Shown here one piece after another: positions 1 through 12,925 of a stretch of 64,000 bases of DNA. The position numbers and the translations under genes were made by a program. The notes below the pieces were generated by a model, which searched no databases, was not told where the DNA came from, and saw only the letters and a list, made by a program, of their open reading frames with translations. Positions within the stretch are counted from its first letter, which is position 1, and every line of letters starts with the position of its first letter. The DNA is from Linyphia triangularis (Eukaryota; Arthropoda; Arachnida; Araneae; Linyphiidae): contig OZ021727.1 of the NCBI GenBank assembly GCA_963978545.1, forward strand, positions 18,302,743 through 18,366,742. Reading direction: 5' to 3'.

Positions 1-1160
1 TATATATTGTACCAAGTAAATCTTATCCAAACAAAAAGACAAAATGTTCTTTCTTCAAAGTAATTTTTCATAAATTGGTGTGTGGCATTAAGAATGAAAA
101 TTTCTATAATTGGTTCGATAATTGGTTCCAATCTTTATTTTTTCTTACGAAAAAGGTTATTAAAATAGTTCAGGAAAATTTTAATGTACTTTTCGAGTTT
201 GATGAATCAAAATAAGAGTAAAAACATCATTTAAAGTTATAATGTTTAATACAATAATAAAAATGTTATTCTAACGAATAAACTTTACAAAATGTAAAGA
301 AAGATAATCGTTAATAGAAAAAAAAGATTATAAATTGAGTATATCACTGTTTCTAAACGTAAACAAAATTTAAATCTAAAATAATGTATTATAATCGTGT
401 AAAACAAAATAGCTATATTGTAATTATTTTGTTTCACATGGTTATAGTACATTATTTTAAAATGTAATTTTTTTACGTTTAATTGCACTGTTTAGAACAT
501 TTTAAAAGTTGCGTATCACATTGGAAAGACGAATATTGAATGTATTATTTAATTTTATTAATGAAATACAGTAAAATATCATAAATAGTCTAATAATACT
601 GTAGAACTTAATTTCCAAATGATGCGATGGACTTCCTGCGCTTTCAAAAAGGAAATTAATCAAAAAATTAATTTTAAGCCTAATCAATTTCGTCTGTTGC
701 CTATTAATCATTTTCATCCCTTTTGCTTAGTTTCTATTATTTTATTTTCCTAAAAGCAATTAAAAAACAGATTACCTTGAAGAAGGGTATACGAATTCAA
801 TAAGTCAATTAAATTATTTTAAAATCTCATTATAATGTAATCACGTCATTCACTTATTAAATTAGTTTAAGAAAAATAATGTTTAAGTTCTAAAGCAAAA
901 AGCTTAATTTTATAAAAAGATGCGTTCTTTAGTGCATGAAAAACCAGTTTAAAAGTACCCTTGTTATGTACACTTAACTAGACAGTAATTATAGGCATAT
1001 TATAGCTTTTAGTTACACTCAAATTGGGTTAAATAACTAATTTATCACTAAATTACACATAATAGCTTAATTTTTTTTTTTATTTTTTTTTTTTATTATT
1101 ATTATTTTGTAAAGAAATTTCAAATATTGCCATTATTTTTTGTTGCATATTACTGTTTAT

Positions 1161-1163
<3 letters not shown>

Positions 1164-1200
<37 letters not shown>
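1164..1200. repeat. Poly-T tract (37)
   Basis: This is an uninterrupted T homopolymer. Comparable tracts are at 14073-14101, 19376-19404, 30385-30408 and 34805-34843. Confidence 0.97.
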
Positions 1201-1203
<3 letters not shown>

Positions 1204-2870
1204 CTTTTTCTATTTTGATTAGTAACTTATTGATAATTAATACTAAATATAGATTTACCAAAATAAAAGAACGTTACTTGTCAGAACGAATATGCCATTT
1301 TAATTAGGAACAGCATATTTGTTTTTCTAGTTAAAACACTTTAAAATAACTTTGCTAATAATATAAAAGAAGTTGTCATTTGACAGTCACTGTCACTAAA
1401 AGAACGCTTCTACGGTTGTTTCTATAACGTTTTATCAGATTCAGATACCAAGCATGTACAATTTGGCGATACCCATGTAACACAGCTGTATTGACCAATG
1501 TCGGAAACAGGGATTCTGGGATGAATGGCCAATCCATGTCGAATCTCCAGAATCTTTCCAAAATACATGACTACTTTTTGAAATATAGATATGTAAAAAT
1601 CACCACAAAACATATTTTTCACCCCTCCGTACTTTCTTATAACACTTTATTCCAATTTTTGAACTTTGCACCAACATTTTCAAATTTTTAATGTATTTTA
1701 CCCAGGCGAGATTGTCCAAGATACAAAGCAACGGCTAGTCTATAACGATCCACATCTGGAATGATCAGTGTCGAGCGATATTGACCAGCGTATTTATATT
1801 ACTGGGGTATTTAATGACTCTAATAGTACTCCTTGCGTTGATGATAGCAAACCAAAACCCTGAAAATTAAGCTTCTATTTATTAAACAAACATTTCACCA
1901 TGGAGAGTTTGACAACAAGATCCTCGAAAAGAAAACTTGTCACCGAAGAGAAACTAGTCCCAATTTTTATTCTCTATTACAAGTATACTATCTATTTAGA
2001 CTTATGATGAAATCATTATTTAAGTCAAAGTTTAAAGCACGTCCAAATGAAACACTGATTTTTTTTATTTATTTTTTTGTGATTTTTTTTTTTGGAATCC
2101 TACAAATCTTATTATGACCTTCAATTTGATATATAACACTTTTTGTGCCATTTATGACAGGTTTGGAAACTGGGGGTATGGACATTGGACTATTTGATAT
2201 CTTTTTTTTCCAATACAACATTTGTAGCACTTCAGTTTAGTTGGGAAATATTGTTCTCAGGCAGACAGACGGCCTAAGAAAGTCCTTGTGCAAACTTTTT
2301 ACTATATTAGAATATTGAGTACTTACATTTACATCGGTGACCGTTGGCAAACTTAAGTTGGCAGCCAAAAAATTCGAACCACCTGACTTCCTCGGAGGTC
2401 CAGAATCGAGATCTTGCCATGAAATACCTCAGCTGTGTGTGAAATCTGTTTGGCAAACATTTTGTCTCCCCGACGGTCGATTGGATAATACGTAACAACC
2501 GAATAATGTAAAAATTAAAAAAGCTAAGCGATTTTTAAAAGGCGTTTCACGTAACTTTTTGCAGCTAGGTTAATGTTCTTACAAATTTAGTCATTCCGCT
2601 CTTTTTGTTAGACTTTCTTTCAATGATATATTACATAGACGGAATCCAACCTAATTAATACTAGATAAACACTCAGTCTCCAGACTAACATTCATTGCAG
2701 AAAAATTTCATTTACCTTAAATTATTCTATTTTAGCCAGTTAATAATAAATTCTTCCATGTACACTCTTGAAATACAAACTGCTTAACACTACGCCAGGC
2801 TAGTCAGAAACCTAAATTATACGAAAAGTCCCGGAACTCCAAATAAGCCCAAAGACCCATCATGATTTAA

Positions 2871-2904
2871 ACTCCGAAGAGTTCATCTATTTCAACTTCG
2901 GAGT
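2871..2904. other. Short perfect hairpin
   Basis: ACTCCGAAG (2871-2879) and CTTCGGAGT (2896-2904) form a 9-bp stem with a 16-base loop. No T run follows and the function is unknown. Confidence 0.4.
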
Positions 2905-5140
2905 GACACCTCCTCCAAACCTCAACTCATTTGCCAACTCGAGTTCTAATCCAAGGAGTGTTAGGAAAAGCGAAAAAAGATCATATCTTAACTCAGTACA
3001 TCCTTACTCACTGAAGAATCCCAGCGATGGTTTCGCAATCTTCACAATTTCTGGATCCTTCTCTAAGCAACAACCCTACGGAAAATCCCTTAATGGGATC
3101 TATTCCGCTTCGTACTCCTGGTGTTATTACGGCGAGGTATATACGCACTTAAGCTATCCTCGTGTAGCAGAACTAGCCTTTCTCTACTACTGAATGGAGC
3201 TAAAGGAAAAGGGAACAGTCAACGGCACCTGACAACCTAATTTATATTTAATGGAGATTTACTTTGAGATTAAAATACTGCTGCTGGACTTTAAAGTGCG
3301 CCAAGAGTGTGGGTATGTTGCTAGAAGAATATTGATTTGTTAATAATAGAGGGGACTTAAGGCTAGAAAAGTCTTCTCAGCGTTAAAAGAAAACGAAGGG
3401 GGTTAAAATTCCTGCTCCCGAGATAAAATGCGCCGAGGTAACGGAATCTGAGTGAGATAATTTATGAGAGAGAAGTTTCTGTTTCCTATTTTTTTTTTTT
3501 TTTTTTTTTAAACTTGGGAGATTTAACCTTATTTTTCGGGGGCAGAGGGACTTACAGGGAAGAAGATAAAAAGTAAGAAAAAATTGCTAATTACTTTTTT
3601 TTTTTTTTTTTTTTTGCCTGAGATCAGAGTGAGGGAGTGGCTTTGGGAAAAAAAAAACGTTAGAGAGATGTCTGTATGAAGTTTCAAGGGAGATTTTTTC
3701 CCTCTTCTCTTAGGTACTAAGAACTTGATAAGCCGGTCGTTAAATTAAAGAATTGAGATCAAATTATAGCAGGTGGTACGAAAAAAAAATTATTTCATAA
3801 ATTAATTGGCAGTTTTAAGTCGATTCGGTTGAAGGGATGCTGTTTTTCTTTCTAGATTTGAAAATAAAAAATTGCTTTTATTTTGTGAAAAATGAGTCAA
3901 ATGTAAAATATAATAAAACAAAAATTTGCGTATTCCATTATCTAATTTCGATGTCAAAAAACTTAATGTTGAGATAATATTATTTATTCTTTTGGCAACA
4001 AAATTACAGTTAAATTTAAAAGGTGTGTTATTAATAAAAAAAAGTTTAACTCGTTACTGACAGCAATTTATCCCTAAGTTGAAAAACTAGTTCTAGATTC
4101 ATAGAAGTAATACCTAAAAATTACTGGATATTTAAAAAAAAAAAAGTCAAAATTGGTGACCTTAACAATCCTTACGAATTGTTGTGTCTCCTAAATATTA
4201 AATAATTATAAATCAACAAGAGTATTTTATTCACTTCGTGACCCCTATTTATTTAATATTAGTAAAATAATTAAGCCAGTAATTTTCAAATTCAGGTAAC
4301 ATAATGAGTAAACTTGGGAGTTTTTGATTTCACGATTAAAGATTCAATTCTAAAGTAAAAAAAAATAAAAAAATTAACCACTTTCTTAAATTTAAATTTG
4401 AGAATTGCAGCGAAAAACCTGAAAATTTGACTTTTTATAGAAATTTAGATGTTAAGAAAGTGGTTCCTCGGTAAAGTGTAGTCCTCGTATGGACCTTGGG
4501 CAATGAAATCCTATACCAACCTACTAAATATTTATTTTTGCTATTTGCTTTTAAAAAAACATAAGAAGACCTTTTGTATTCCGGATTTATTCTTTTAACT
4601 TTATCTTAACGTTGTCATTATCCTCAATCTTTTGATATTGAAACAATTTTAATTTTTTTGACATTGAAACAAATTTTATTCTTTGACGTGTATGATAATG
4701 GTTAACTTTCCGCCTTTATATTGCGATCATTTCAAGAATTCAAGATTCCAATGTCATCTCCGTTTATAGAAGCACAACAGTAAGAAACAGTTTCAAACTG
4801 CTTTTCTTCTTTTTAGAAGGAAATATTCCTCATCGTGAGAAAGAAAGAAAAAAATTCGGTTTCCGAAGTAAGTTACAGAGAGAAGAATAGACCGATGAAA
4901 GAAAAATTTCAGGAGAAAATAATAGTAAAAATCTATATGAAAGCCAAGAAAAAAAAGAGAAGGTGGAAAAAAAAATATTTTGTTTTTGAGTTTTGGTTGA
5001 AATTGGGATGCGTTTCTATAGTAACAAAAAGACAAGGATGTGGAGAGATGTCTTCAAGGAATAGAAATTTCTTCGATGAACTTTATTTCGAAATACAACT
5101 AACTACTCAAGTGATATACTGTGCCAAATCATTGTTTTAA

Positions 5141-5700
5141 GGTACTTGACCACCTTGGAAAGTTAAAAAATACAGCATTTTCAATAATTTTTTTTTCAGG
5201 TCCTGTATAAGGTATTACAATGATTTTTTTTTTACTTTTACTTGAAGCTTATAGAATACAAAAATACTTGATTTTTTTTCCAATTTCATTTTTTAACAAC
5301 TAATATCCAAGAGGCACCAAAGTCAAGGCCTAAAAAAAATGGTGTCCTACATGGGACAGTTAATCACAGGATTGGTAAATCTGAAAAAAAAAAAAAAAAA
5401 TAACGGAATCTTCACAAAAAAGAAGGTTCCTTACGTGACAATTTACAGCAAATTGCCAAAAAAAAAAAAATAATAATAATAATAATTGTGCATGTTTGAA
5501 AAAACACTCCTGTTTTTCACTATTCTTTGCTAAAAAAATGTTATAATTAATTTTTTTTAGTAAAATGTGGTAAATTGGCATACAAAACATCTGAACGAAC
5601 AAAACAAGACCAAAATCATTGAAATCGATTAGTTTCGGAGATTGAGCGTCCGCCATTTAAAAAAAAGTAATTTTGAGAAAAACGCGTTTAAAGTTTTTAC
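5141..5700. mobile_element. Left part of a TTAA element related to 37552-39774
   Basis: TTAA at 5137-5140 is followed by GGTACTTGACCACCTTGG. The next ~550 bp match the reverse complement of about 39240-39774, up to the GAGAAAAACGCGTTTAA motif, after which similarity ends. The second terminus is missing, so this is a truncated copy. Confidence 0.75.
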
Positions 5701-5935
5701 TAATTCCATTTGCTTAAAAAGCTCCCAAAAAAGTTGAGCATCAACAACCTTCTGAAAGTGGTTCATAATTTCCATAAAAATATCAAACAAATTTTCCACT
5801 TAAATATTGGGAAGCTTATGTCAGAACAAAAGCATTCTGTAAACCAAATTTAATTATAAACAAATTTTTATATAGATTTTTATGCATAGGAACTTTCAAT
5901 TTTGATTCACATTTATTAGTATTATAAATCATATC

Positions 5936-6184
5936 ATAATTGAGGGACTAAAAGGCAAAGGGGTCTAAATGACTTTTCGTAACTTTCGAGAAAATGCACG
6001 TTAGAGTTTCTTATTTATATTTAATTCTATGAAAACTAGTGATATCTTCGTTCCAGAGATAAGTATTTAAACAACAAATAATTTCCATACAAATTTAATA
6101 TAAATAAAAAAAACTTTGAAGTGTATTTTCTCAAAAGTTAAGAAAAGTCACTTGGACCCCTTTGCTTCTCAGGTACTCAATTAT
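5936..6184. mobile_element. ~249-bp MITE with long inverted arms
   Basis: ATAATTGAG at the left and CTCAATTAT at the right begin arms that stay alignable for about 60 bp: GGCAAAGGGGTC.AA.TGACTTTT in both. The target duplication is not clear. Confidence 0.7.
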
Positions 6185-6389
6185 CATCATAAAAAAAATA
6201 CAAAAGCCTAATACATTTGAGAAAGGTGAGAAAGCCAATTGAGAGGAAAGCATATAACACATACAGCATCTTTCGGAAAAGATTCCCTAAACTTGAACTG
6301 ACAAAACTGTGAAACAATGAGAGACAGACAGAGACAAGTAGGGTGTTGAATAGAAAGGTATGGAATTTTAATAACAATGGGTTTTTTAA

Positions 6390-7066
6390 GGGGGTCCGGG
6401 GCCAAAATTTTTATTTTCCTTAATATTTGTTGGATCAACACAATTTTTTTTATGTAATAGTATGTACTGGTCTATAAAATCTATTAAAAAAATTTTAATT
6501 TATTTTTTTATTAAAATTTTATAGTTACTATAAAACAATGTATTAAATATTTTGATTCAACTTAATAAAAAATATCTTAATAAACTAAAAAATTATATGT
6601 ATGTGTTCATAAATATATAACAAGAAAATTTACCAAACACAATTTTGATATTTATAGCGGATATTAAAATTAAAAAAAAATTTTAACTATAAAAGTTCAA
6701 ACTTTTTTTTTTCTTTTTCATAATTAAAAGAAAATCATATCTGGAGTAAAAAACAAAATGTTAAAATTTTGTTTGGTAAATATATCTTCTAAAGAGGTAA
6801 TACAATGGGAAATTTGGTGTATGTTACTTAATTACAAATGGAGTTATTTCCAATTATGTAAAAAAAAAAAATCATCATGAAAACCCTGTTTAAAGTTCAT
6901 GCGGAAATTAAGTCAGCAGTCAGATATTAATTTGACAACTGTAAGCCAACGGAAAGGGGTAGCATTACAAATGAGGTATAAAAATTATAGTAATTAAACA
7001 GATTATTTTTTTTTAAGCAAAAATCTTTTTTTGACAATTTTGAAAATACTTGGGCCCTGGTCACCC
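6390..7066. mobile_element. 677-bp TTAA-flanked element
   Basis: TTAA at 6386-6389 and 7067-7070 flanks imperfect inverted termini GGGGGTCCGGGGCC and GGGCCCTGGTCACCC. The interior is AT-rich with no coding capacity. A similar right terminus (GAGCCCGGACACCC-TTAA) appears at about 40203-40220. Confidence 0.68.
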
Positions 7067-7103
7067 TTAAATTAGTTTCAATACTGAAATGTAGCAAGAA
7101 ATT

Positions 7104-7549
7104 GTAGTAATATATAGCCGAATGAGTTAATGGTTTTCATCATAAAATGGTTCTTACGATTCGTTGCTGGATAATCCAGACCAATGGGTAACTATTGTCA
7201 AATGCATTTGCAAGATACACAAACTGGTGTTCAGTACTCCATATTTTCAGTAGTTTTGTGACAAATCCTGTCCAAATAAAAATGGGCCTCGCATCGGTAA
7301 ACTATCAATAGTCAGTAAACTATATTGTAGTAATATATAGCCGAATGAGTTAATGGTTTTCATCATAAAATGGTTCTTACGATTCGTTGCTGGATAATCC
7401 AGACCAATGGGTAACTATTGTCAAATGCATTTGCAAGATACACAAACTGGTGTTCAGTACTCTATATTTTCAGTAGTTTTGTGACAAATCATGTCCAAAT
7501 AAAAATGGGAATCGCATCGGTAAACTAACAATAGTCAGTAAACTATCAA
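7104..7549. repeat. Recent 223-bp tandem duplication
   Basis: Two adjacent copies (7104-7326 and 7327-7549) begin GTAGTAATATATAGCCGAAT and differ by only a handful of bases. I see no known element in the unit. Confidence 0.93.
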
Positions 7550-7718
7550 AACTATCTGTAGCCATCATCAACTTTACTCCCCTCAACCAATTTTGCAAAC
7601 CGATATATTTAAAATTCCAGACTTATCAATCTAACGAATAACTTGTCTCTTCTTTTTGTCTCGCATTCTTTTGCAGTGGTATTCTTTCAAAGTTAAGGAT
7701 TACTTTCTGGAAGACACC

Positions 7719-7860
7719 GCACATTTTGCTGATAGAAATGTTTTTGATATCGGTTAATGAATATAAAAGTAGACTTAAAGCTGTGTTAATGAATATAAAA
7801 GTAGACAATGCATATAAAGAATTTTTTAAAAACTCTGTTTTTGGGGGACATATTATTTAA
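7719..7860 (+). repeat. Family A fragment (3' part)
   Basis: GCACATTTTGCTGATAGAAA through AATGCATATAAAGAATTT matches the 3' part of the family A copies. A short internal duplication of GTTAATGAATATAAAAGTAG is present. Confidence 0.75.
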
Positions 7861-8230
7861 AAATAAATTCCTAGTTTTAAAAAAAAATTCCAGAGGACTT
7901 CAGTAAGACCTTTTCTGTTTGAAAATTCTAATAAAATAATTGTGCATGAAAAAGTATATAAAATGTTTAACTCACTCCGTCTGTTGTGCTTTAGCAGTTA
8001 TGAGCAAACAAAACTTCAAAGATAACTATGAAAAATAAAGACTTAAAAAAAAATAAAAATCTCCTGTTTTTCTTTCAGTTTTAGTCTTATCCGTTATTAT
8101 TGTTTCCGGAGTAGATTTTTAGAAAAATGAGTATCGATTCGAAAAATAGCAGAAATAGGAACAAAAGGCTCTAGAAGTTTGTTTTTCGTTTTTCTTCTAA
8201 GTCGTCGAAAAAGTCATAAAAAAATTCGAC

Positions 8231-8236
<6 letters not shown>

Positions 8237-8269
<33 letters not shown>

Positions 8270-8277
8270 CAAGGAAG
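8237..8277. repeat. Poly-A tract (41)
   Basis: The longest A homopolymer in the window. Another (35) is at 46406-46440 and one (23) near 49454-49476. Confidence 0.97.
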
Positions 8278-8317
8278 CAGAAACAGAAGAAACTAAAAAT
8301 AACATTGATTCGAAGAC

Positions 8318-8591
8318 CCCGAGTATATAAAAAGATGATCTTCCCATTTTAAACACACACAAAAGACGGGGAAATAATTTGGGTCCGTTTTATGAAGTGA
8401 AGAGATCCGGGTTTTCTGCTGCGAAACTAATTATGAAGAGGGTAAAAACACAAACTGGATCTGGCAACCATAAAGGTGTTTTAACCGAGACAGTTCCCCC
8501 TAGAGTATACGATCAAAGTGAAATGGTCTTTTTGACGACTTTTGGGCTCGAAGCCTCTTCAGATGACTCAAGTAAACTTCCAAAAGGATAG
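8318..8591 (+). other. TATA-like motif followed by a 70-codon open frame
   Basis: GAGTATATAAAAAG near 8320 lies about 60 bases before an open frame, 8379-8591, reading MGPFYEVKRSGFSAAK... The protein shows no motif that I recognise. It is probably chance in AT-rich DNA, but the composition of this 300-bp block is less AT-rich than its flanks. Confidence 0.2.
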
Positions 8592-9111
8592 AAAAAGGGA
8601 AATATTTTCGTTTGGGAAGCTTATTCTAGTAATTTTTTTCGTTATTACTAACTCTGTTATTACTTTTTGAAAGAGATATAGTGTAGAGTTTGCGTTAAAT
8701 TTAAGTTACCTTGAAAATTATCCGAGCGCTTTCAGCATTCATATATACATAAACTTGACGACTTCAGAGTATGAAGTGGCGTTCTTTTTCGAGAAAATTT
8801 TGAATTAGTCTTATTTTTTAAATTTTGTTGGAAATAAACTAATTCTGTTTTCAACTTAAAAGTTAGATTGCTTTTAGATTTTAGGCAAGTATTAATTTCA
8901 AGTAGCAAATCTCTGATAAAAATTTACTAAAGCTCTTATGGATTCATTTTATATTTGTTTAAAGTGTCAAATATTAAGTCCAAATGGGAAATGCAGAATC
9001 TAAGTGCCTGAATTGTTAAAAAACAATACGGTAAAGGATAGGTTCATAACAAAAATTGATTGCACACAGTAAAAGAAATGGTGCATAATCATTATAATAT
9101 CTATATGTAAG

Positions 9112-9790
9112 TTTAAATTTCTCAAAACGACAACATTTTGTTAATGTAACTTTTTCCTAGAAAAGTCGCCAAAGTATGCATAAAATTTTCAGATCTGTCC
9201 AGTTTTGACCAATGTTTAATTTTATGGTTGTTCTATACTTTTGTTTCTATACTCTTATTTAAATTTTGCAAAACGACAACATTGTTCTGGTACTTTTCTC
9301 GAGGAAATTTGACAAAGGTGATTTCTCATGTAGTTCAATGAGGATTTTTTCCCCTTATTTATTTTTGGGGGGTAGGTCATCAAAAATGTGTTTTTGTATT
9401 GAAAATGACTTTCCATATTCATTTAAAATCCAAATTTGTCCCAAATTTTTTTTTATTAGTAAAATCAGAAATTAATTTTTTGGAAAAAAAAAAATGCTTA
9501 TAAACTGATATTAAGTGATTTTTTTTTTCTTGCGTTATTTTTGATTTTGAGGGCTCAATATCATTTTAAACACAAATTGATGATCAAAATGGATTCGGAT
9601 GATGTTTTAAGTATTGAAAAAAAATTGAAATCTTCCCATATATTTCTATTTTATAGGGTCGAAATGTGTTTTTGTATTGAAAATGACTTCCTGTATTAAT
9701 TTAAGATAGAAATCCCTCCGCCCCCATCAAAAAAAAATTTTTAGTAGTAAACTCAGAAATTCATTTTTTGAAAAAGTAATAACATTGTTA
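9112..9790. repeat. Degenerate direct repeats
   Basis: CAAAACGACAACATT occurs at 9123 and 9269. A 27-bp identical phrase beginning AATGTGTTTTTGTATTG occurs at 9385 and 9663, with related flanks. This looks like a decayed array. Confidence 0.6.
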
Positions 9791-10750
9791 TTATAGACTA
9801 TAGACATTTAAAGCATCGTATTTTTTTTTATTCATTATGCACTGAAGATGTATTGAAAACTATTTTGTAGGAATATTATAAAATAATTAGTTAAGGGTTT
9901 TGGAAGAAAATTATTGATATAATGTGTTAACATGAAAATTTATGAAAAGCAATTTTTCATATCAAATTTTACAACTGAATATAAGGTGAGTTAAATTTTT
10001 TTACTCAGTAAATTAACGCAACAAAATACTTTCTTAAATATAATATTGAACACTTCAGAGAAAAAAAAACAAATTTCAAATTATCTCGAACATCATACAG
10101 AATATTTCACTGTGTTTCTGCGTTTTCATTTTCTTCCTTAATTCCAATAATCGCAAAGTTCCTTTAGACGAACCCTTTACAAACTCAATACATTATTAAT
10201 CGAATCTAAATCCTTCAAGCAAACGTATCCGTTCACGAAGTACTCATTTCAGACGAGGCTAAATCGAAGCCAATCTCTTTATAATTTTGCCATCAGATAC
10301 TTCTTTGCGCGAGATGGCAACAACGGCTTAAAGGACGAGATCCGATAAATAAATCCAACTATTAAAACGAACTTCTGTTCTAAAATCCTCCATCAAAACA
10401 ACCCTCTCTACCCCAAGCATAAACATATCTCCTTTGCCCGACCATGCGTACCCCTTTCATACTATAAGGACCCACTCAATCATTTGCAAACACAAATCGC
10501 TGCAGATTAGCGATTCAGATAAGGTATAGCATACGCTACAGTTGGGTGGATTCTGTCTTACAGAAAGGAGTGGGTAGACTAACAGGGGACTGGGTTCAAG
10601 AAAATGTCGCGACCCAATTAGATGCCAGCTACACTCCTGGGTATTCCTATATTCCAATTCCTTTCTCCTAGATTTTCCATTTAAATTCTTAGTCAAAATC
10701 CGATTGCAAAGGAGATTACTGAAACCAATTTCCTATCGGTGGAAGCAATC

Positions 10751-10818
10751 ACCCCTCTTCCCCCCCCCCCTCCCCCTTCCCAAGATGTTGTGTTGTGGGG
10801 GAGGAGGGTTGGGGGGGG
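10751..10818. other. Facing C-tract and G-tract, possible G-quadruplex or hairpin
   Basis: A C-rich block (10751-10780) is followed, after a 16-base spacer, by GGGGGAGGAGGGTTGGGGGG. The strands can pair with each other or form four-stranded structures. The surrounding 10.1-11.9 kb is less AT-rich than the window average. Confidence 0.5.
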
Positions 10819-11689
10819 ACTTTGTCTGGGATGAAGGGAGTGAGCAACTAGAGTAAAGTTTTATACTCCTTGCGATGTAGGACCGGGAATGCGGTATTAG
10901 GTGTGTTGGTCGGAAGTTAGTATTTGGTCTTGTCCTTGTCTTTTTGGTTTTGTTTTTCGGAAAGGAAAAGCCTTTCTTTGAAAGATTAGAGTTTTAAATC
11001 TTTCATGAAAAAGGAGAAAAATAATAATAATAATAATATTAAGACTTTCTCTCTGTCTGATGCTTACTAACTCTCTTTTGTTTTATCTTAAGGAGGGAGA
11101 GAGAGGCAAGGTTCTGTTGCTATAATTAGTTCTTTTCCTCAAGATGCCTTTTATTTATTACTTATTTATTTACCGAGTCTTCTTCATCTTGGTAATGCCT
11201 CCCGCCTTAAGTTATGTATGAACGCTAGATGGAAGACAGCTTAGTGATGAATTTAGGAAGGAAAATGGTAGAGGAGGTGGAGAGGGGGCGCTGATTAAAG
11301 AAAAACAACTAAGAAGGGGGGGGGGGGCTGAGAAAGGGATTTGAAGACTGAGGAGAATGGCGACATCCCAGTTTTCCCGTTTTCCCAAAAATAAACGGAT
11401 CCTGCTTTCTCTCCTCCGAATGTAGTCGAGGATTATGAAAAGGGAAAAGAGATAGAGCTTTCTTTTCGGTTGGATTACTCGGCAAAGAGAGAGAGTGAGT
11501 AAGAGTATTCGAGGAATTTATACATTGACACGGCCCGCAAACAAAGTTCCCGAAGCATCGGGTTTCGCTATTTTTGTTTTGGAGGAAAACAGGGAATGGG
11601 GTGGGTGGGTTGAGGATACTTGAAAAGATGAATTATAATAAGGATGAGAGAGAAAAATCAATCTTCTTAGGAAATAGTTTTAAGGAAAA

Positions 11690-11709
11690 GAGAGAGAGAG
11701 AGAGAGAGG
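11690..11709. repeat. (GA)n microsatellite
   Basis: About ten AG units within a purine-rich stretch. Confidence 0.85.
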
Positions 11710-12559
11710 GAAAGCTGGCGATTACGTTGTGTAAATAATTCTGACAAAAGAGTTTGAAGGCAGCGCCGGTTTGAAATATTAAATCGAGTTCTCGTATTAA
11801 TTTCTTTACTTTCTTGATCAGGCGACAGAGTAAAAATTTTCGCTAATATGTAAACACGGAATAGGAGGGAATTGTGCGTTGAGTTACAGTTCGAGAAATT
11901 TATTTAGAGATTTAATGGTTCATCTTTATTTGTTTTTAACTGAATAGGTACACACTGAATGCAGTTTTTAAATGTGCAGGAAATACTTTTGGATTATTAA
12001 TAAAAGCGTATCAAGTTTTAAAATATTATTTGTGTTAAACTTTCGTGATTTACGATGTCTTTCAGATTTTTAACTGTCAATGCTGGTCGTTTTATTCAAA
12101 GTTTGGTATAGGAATTTCAAATGTACTTTTAAATGTGGATCGGGACTGAGATTTTAGATACACTTATTTTTATTGCAATATCAAAATATACGCAATATTG
12201 CTTAGAATGATATGAAATGCACTTATACGTTCGATTATAATAATCTAAAAATGAAAGAGCTATAATTTACAATTTTAAGGTGAAATGAAATTAAATGTAA
12301 AAGCATGATTTAAAAAATACAGATTGTAAAAAAATTCAATGTCCTTTATAATACAGAATGAATCGTTCCTATATGTCAGAGTGAAAATAGTAAATTTAAA
12401 GAAATTCTTTAATAATTCTTTAAAGAAATAAAATAAATCTTTATAAAATTTATGTATTTTATCTATAAGATTTATATACTGAGAAAATGAATATTTCAAA
12501 AAAATTGAACTCTCAGGACTAGCCAATTAAATTCATAAAACTAAGCAAATGGTAAATGA

Positions 12560-12785
12560 AATGGATAACCATAAACTAAATGATGAACCGCATTTAAAAA
12601 GGATTGGAACATTAAGTACTAAGGGTGGGACAGATGATGATTTCCAAAGCAGATTCCCCAAGACCGGTAACTGCTTTAAAAATGCTAAGGTCATAATAAA
12701 GTAAATAATAAGGACAGTTCTCCTATACGGATATGACACGTGCAAACTTACAGAAACACAAACAAAGAGACTAAATGTCTAGCAA
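12560..12785 (+). pseudogene. Relic of a non-LTR retrotransposon reverse transcriptase (thumb region)
   Basis: In one frame the sequence reads GTLSTKGGTDDDFQSRFPK, then a stop, then IIRTVLLYGYDTCKLTETQ. These resemble the LGS..STDGGTD.D and VLLYG.ETW.LT motifs downstream of the RT catalytic domain in several LINE clades. In-frame stops and lost flanks show decay. The clade cannot be fixed from this fragment. Confidence 0.6.
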
Positions 12786-12925
12786 AACAAATCTCTTATA
12801 ATAATTATGAAAACCTCCTGGTTACAATTACAAATAAGATTGAAATTAGAAAACGGCTCTAAACCGGCTATATCTTGAGAATGAGTCATGATGAAATCCC
12901 AACTGTAGCTCTCACTTGACTTGTA

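Larger units (their letters stand above)
1..5136. other. AT-rich unassigned DNA
   Basis: No gene or recognisable mobile element. Holds homopolymer tracts (about 1164-1200, 3490-3509, 3593-3614) and a short hairpin (2871-2904). The block 2760-3250 is less AT-rich and has a 96-codon frame without motifs. Confidence 0.6.
7861..12555. other. Unassigned DNA
   Basis: No gene recognised. Contains a poly-A tract (8237-8277), degenerate repeats (9112-9790) and a purine/pyrimidine-skewed, less AT-rich region (10.1-11.9 kb) with G and C runs near 10760, 10810 and 11315. Confidence 0.55.

Noticed and set aside
4793..5140. Overlapping 80- and 101-codon frames
   Set aside because: Lys/Phe-rich low-complexity readings on both strands of an A-rich block; no motif or splice context.
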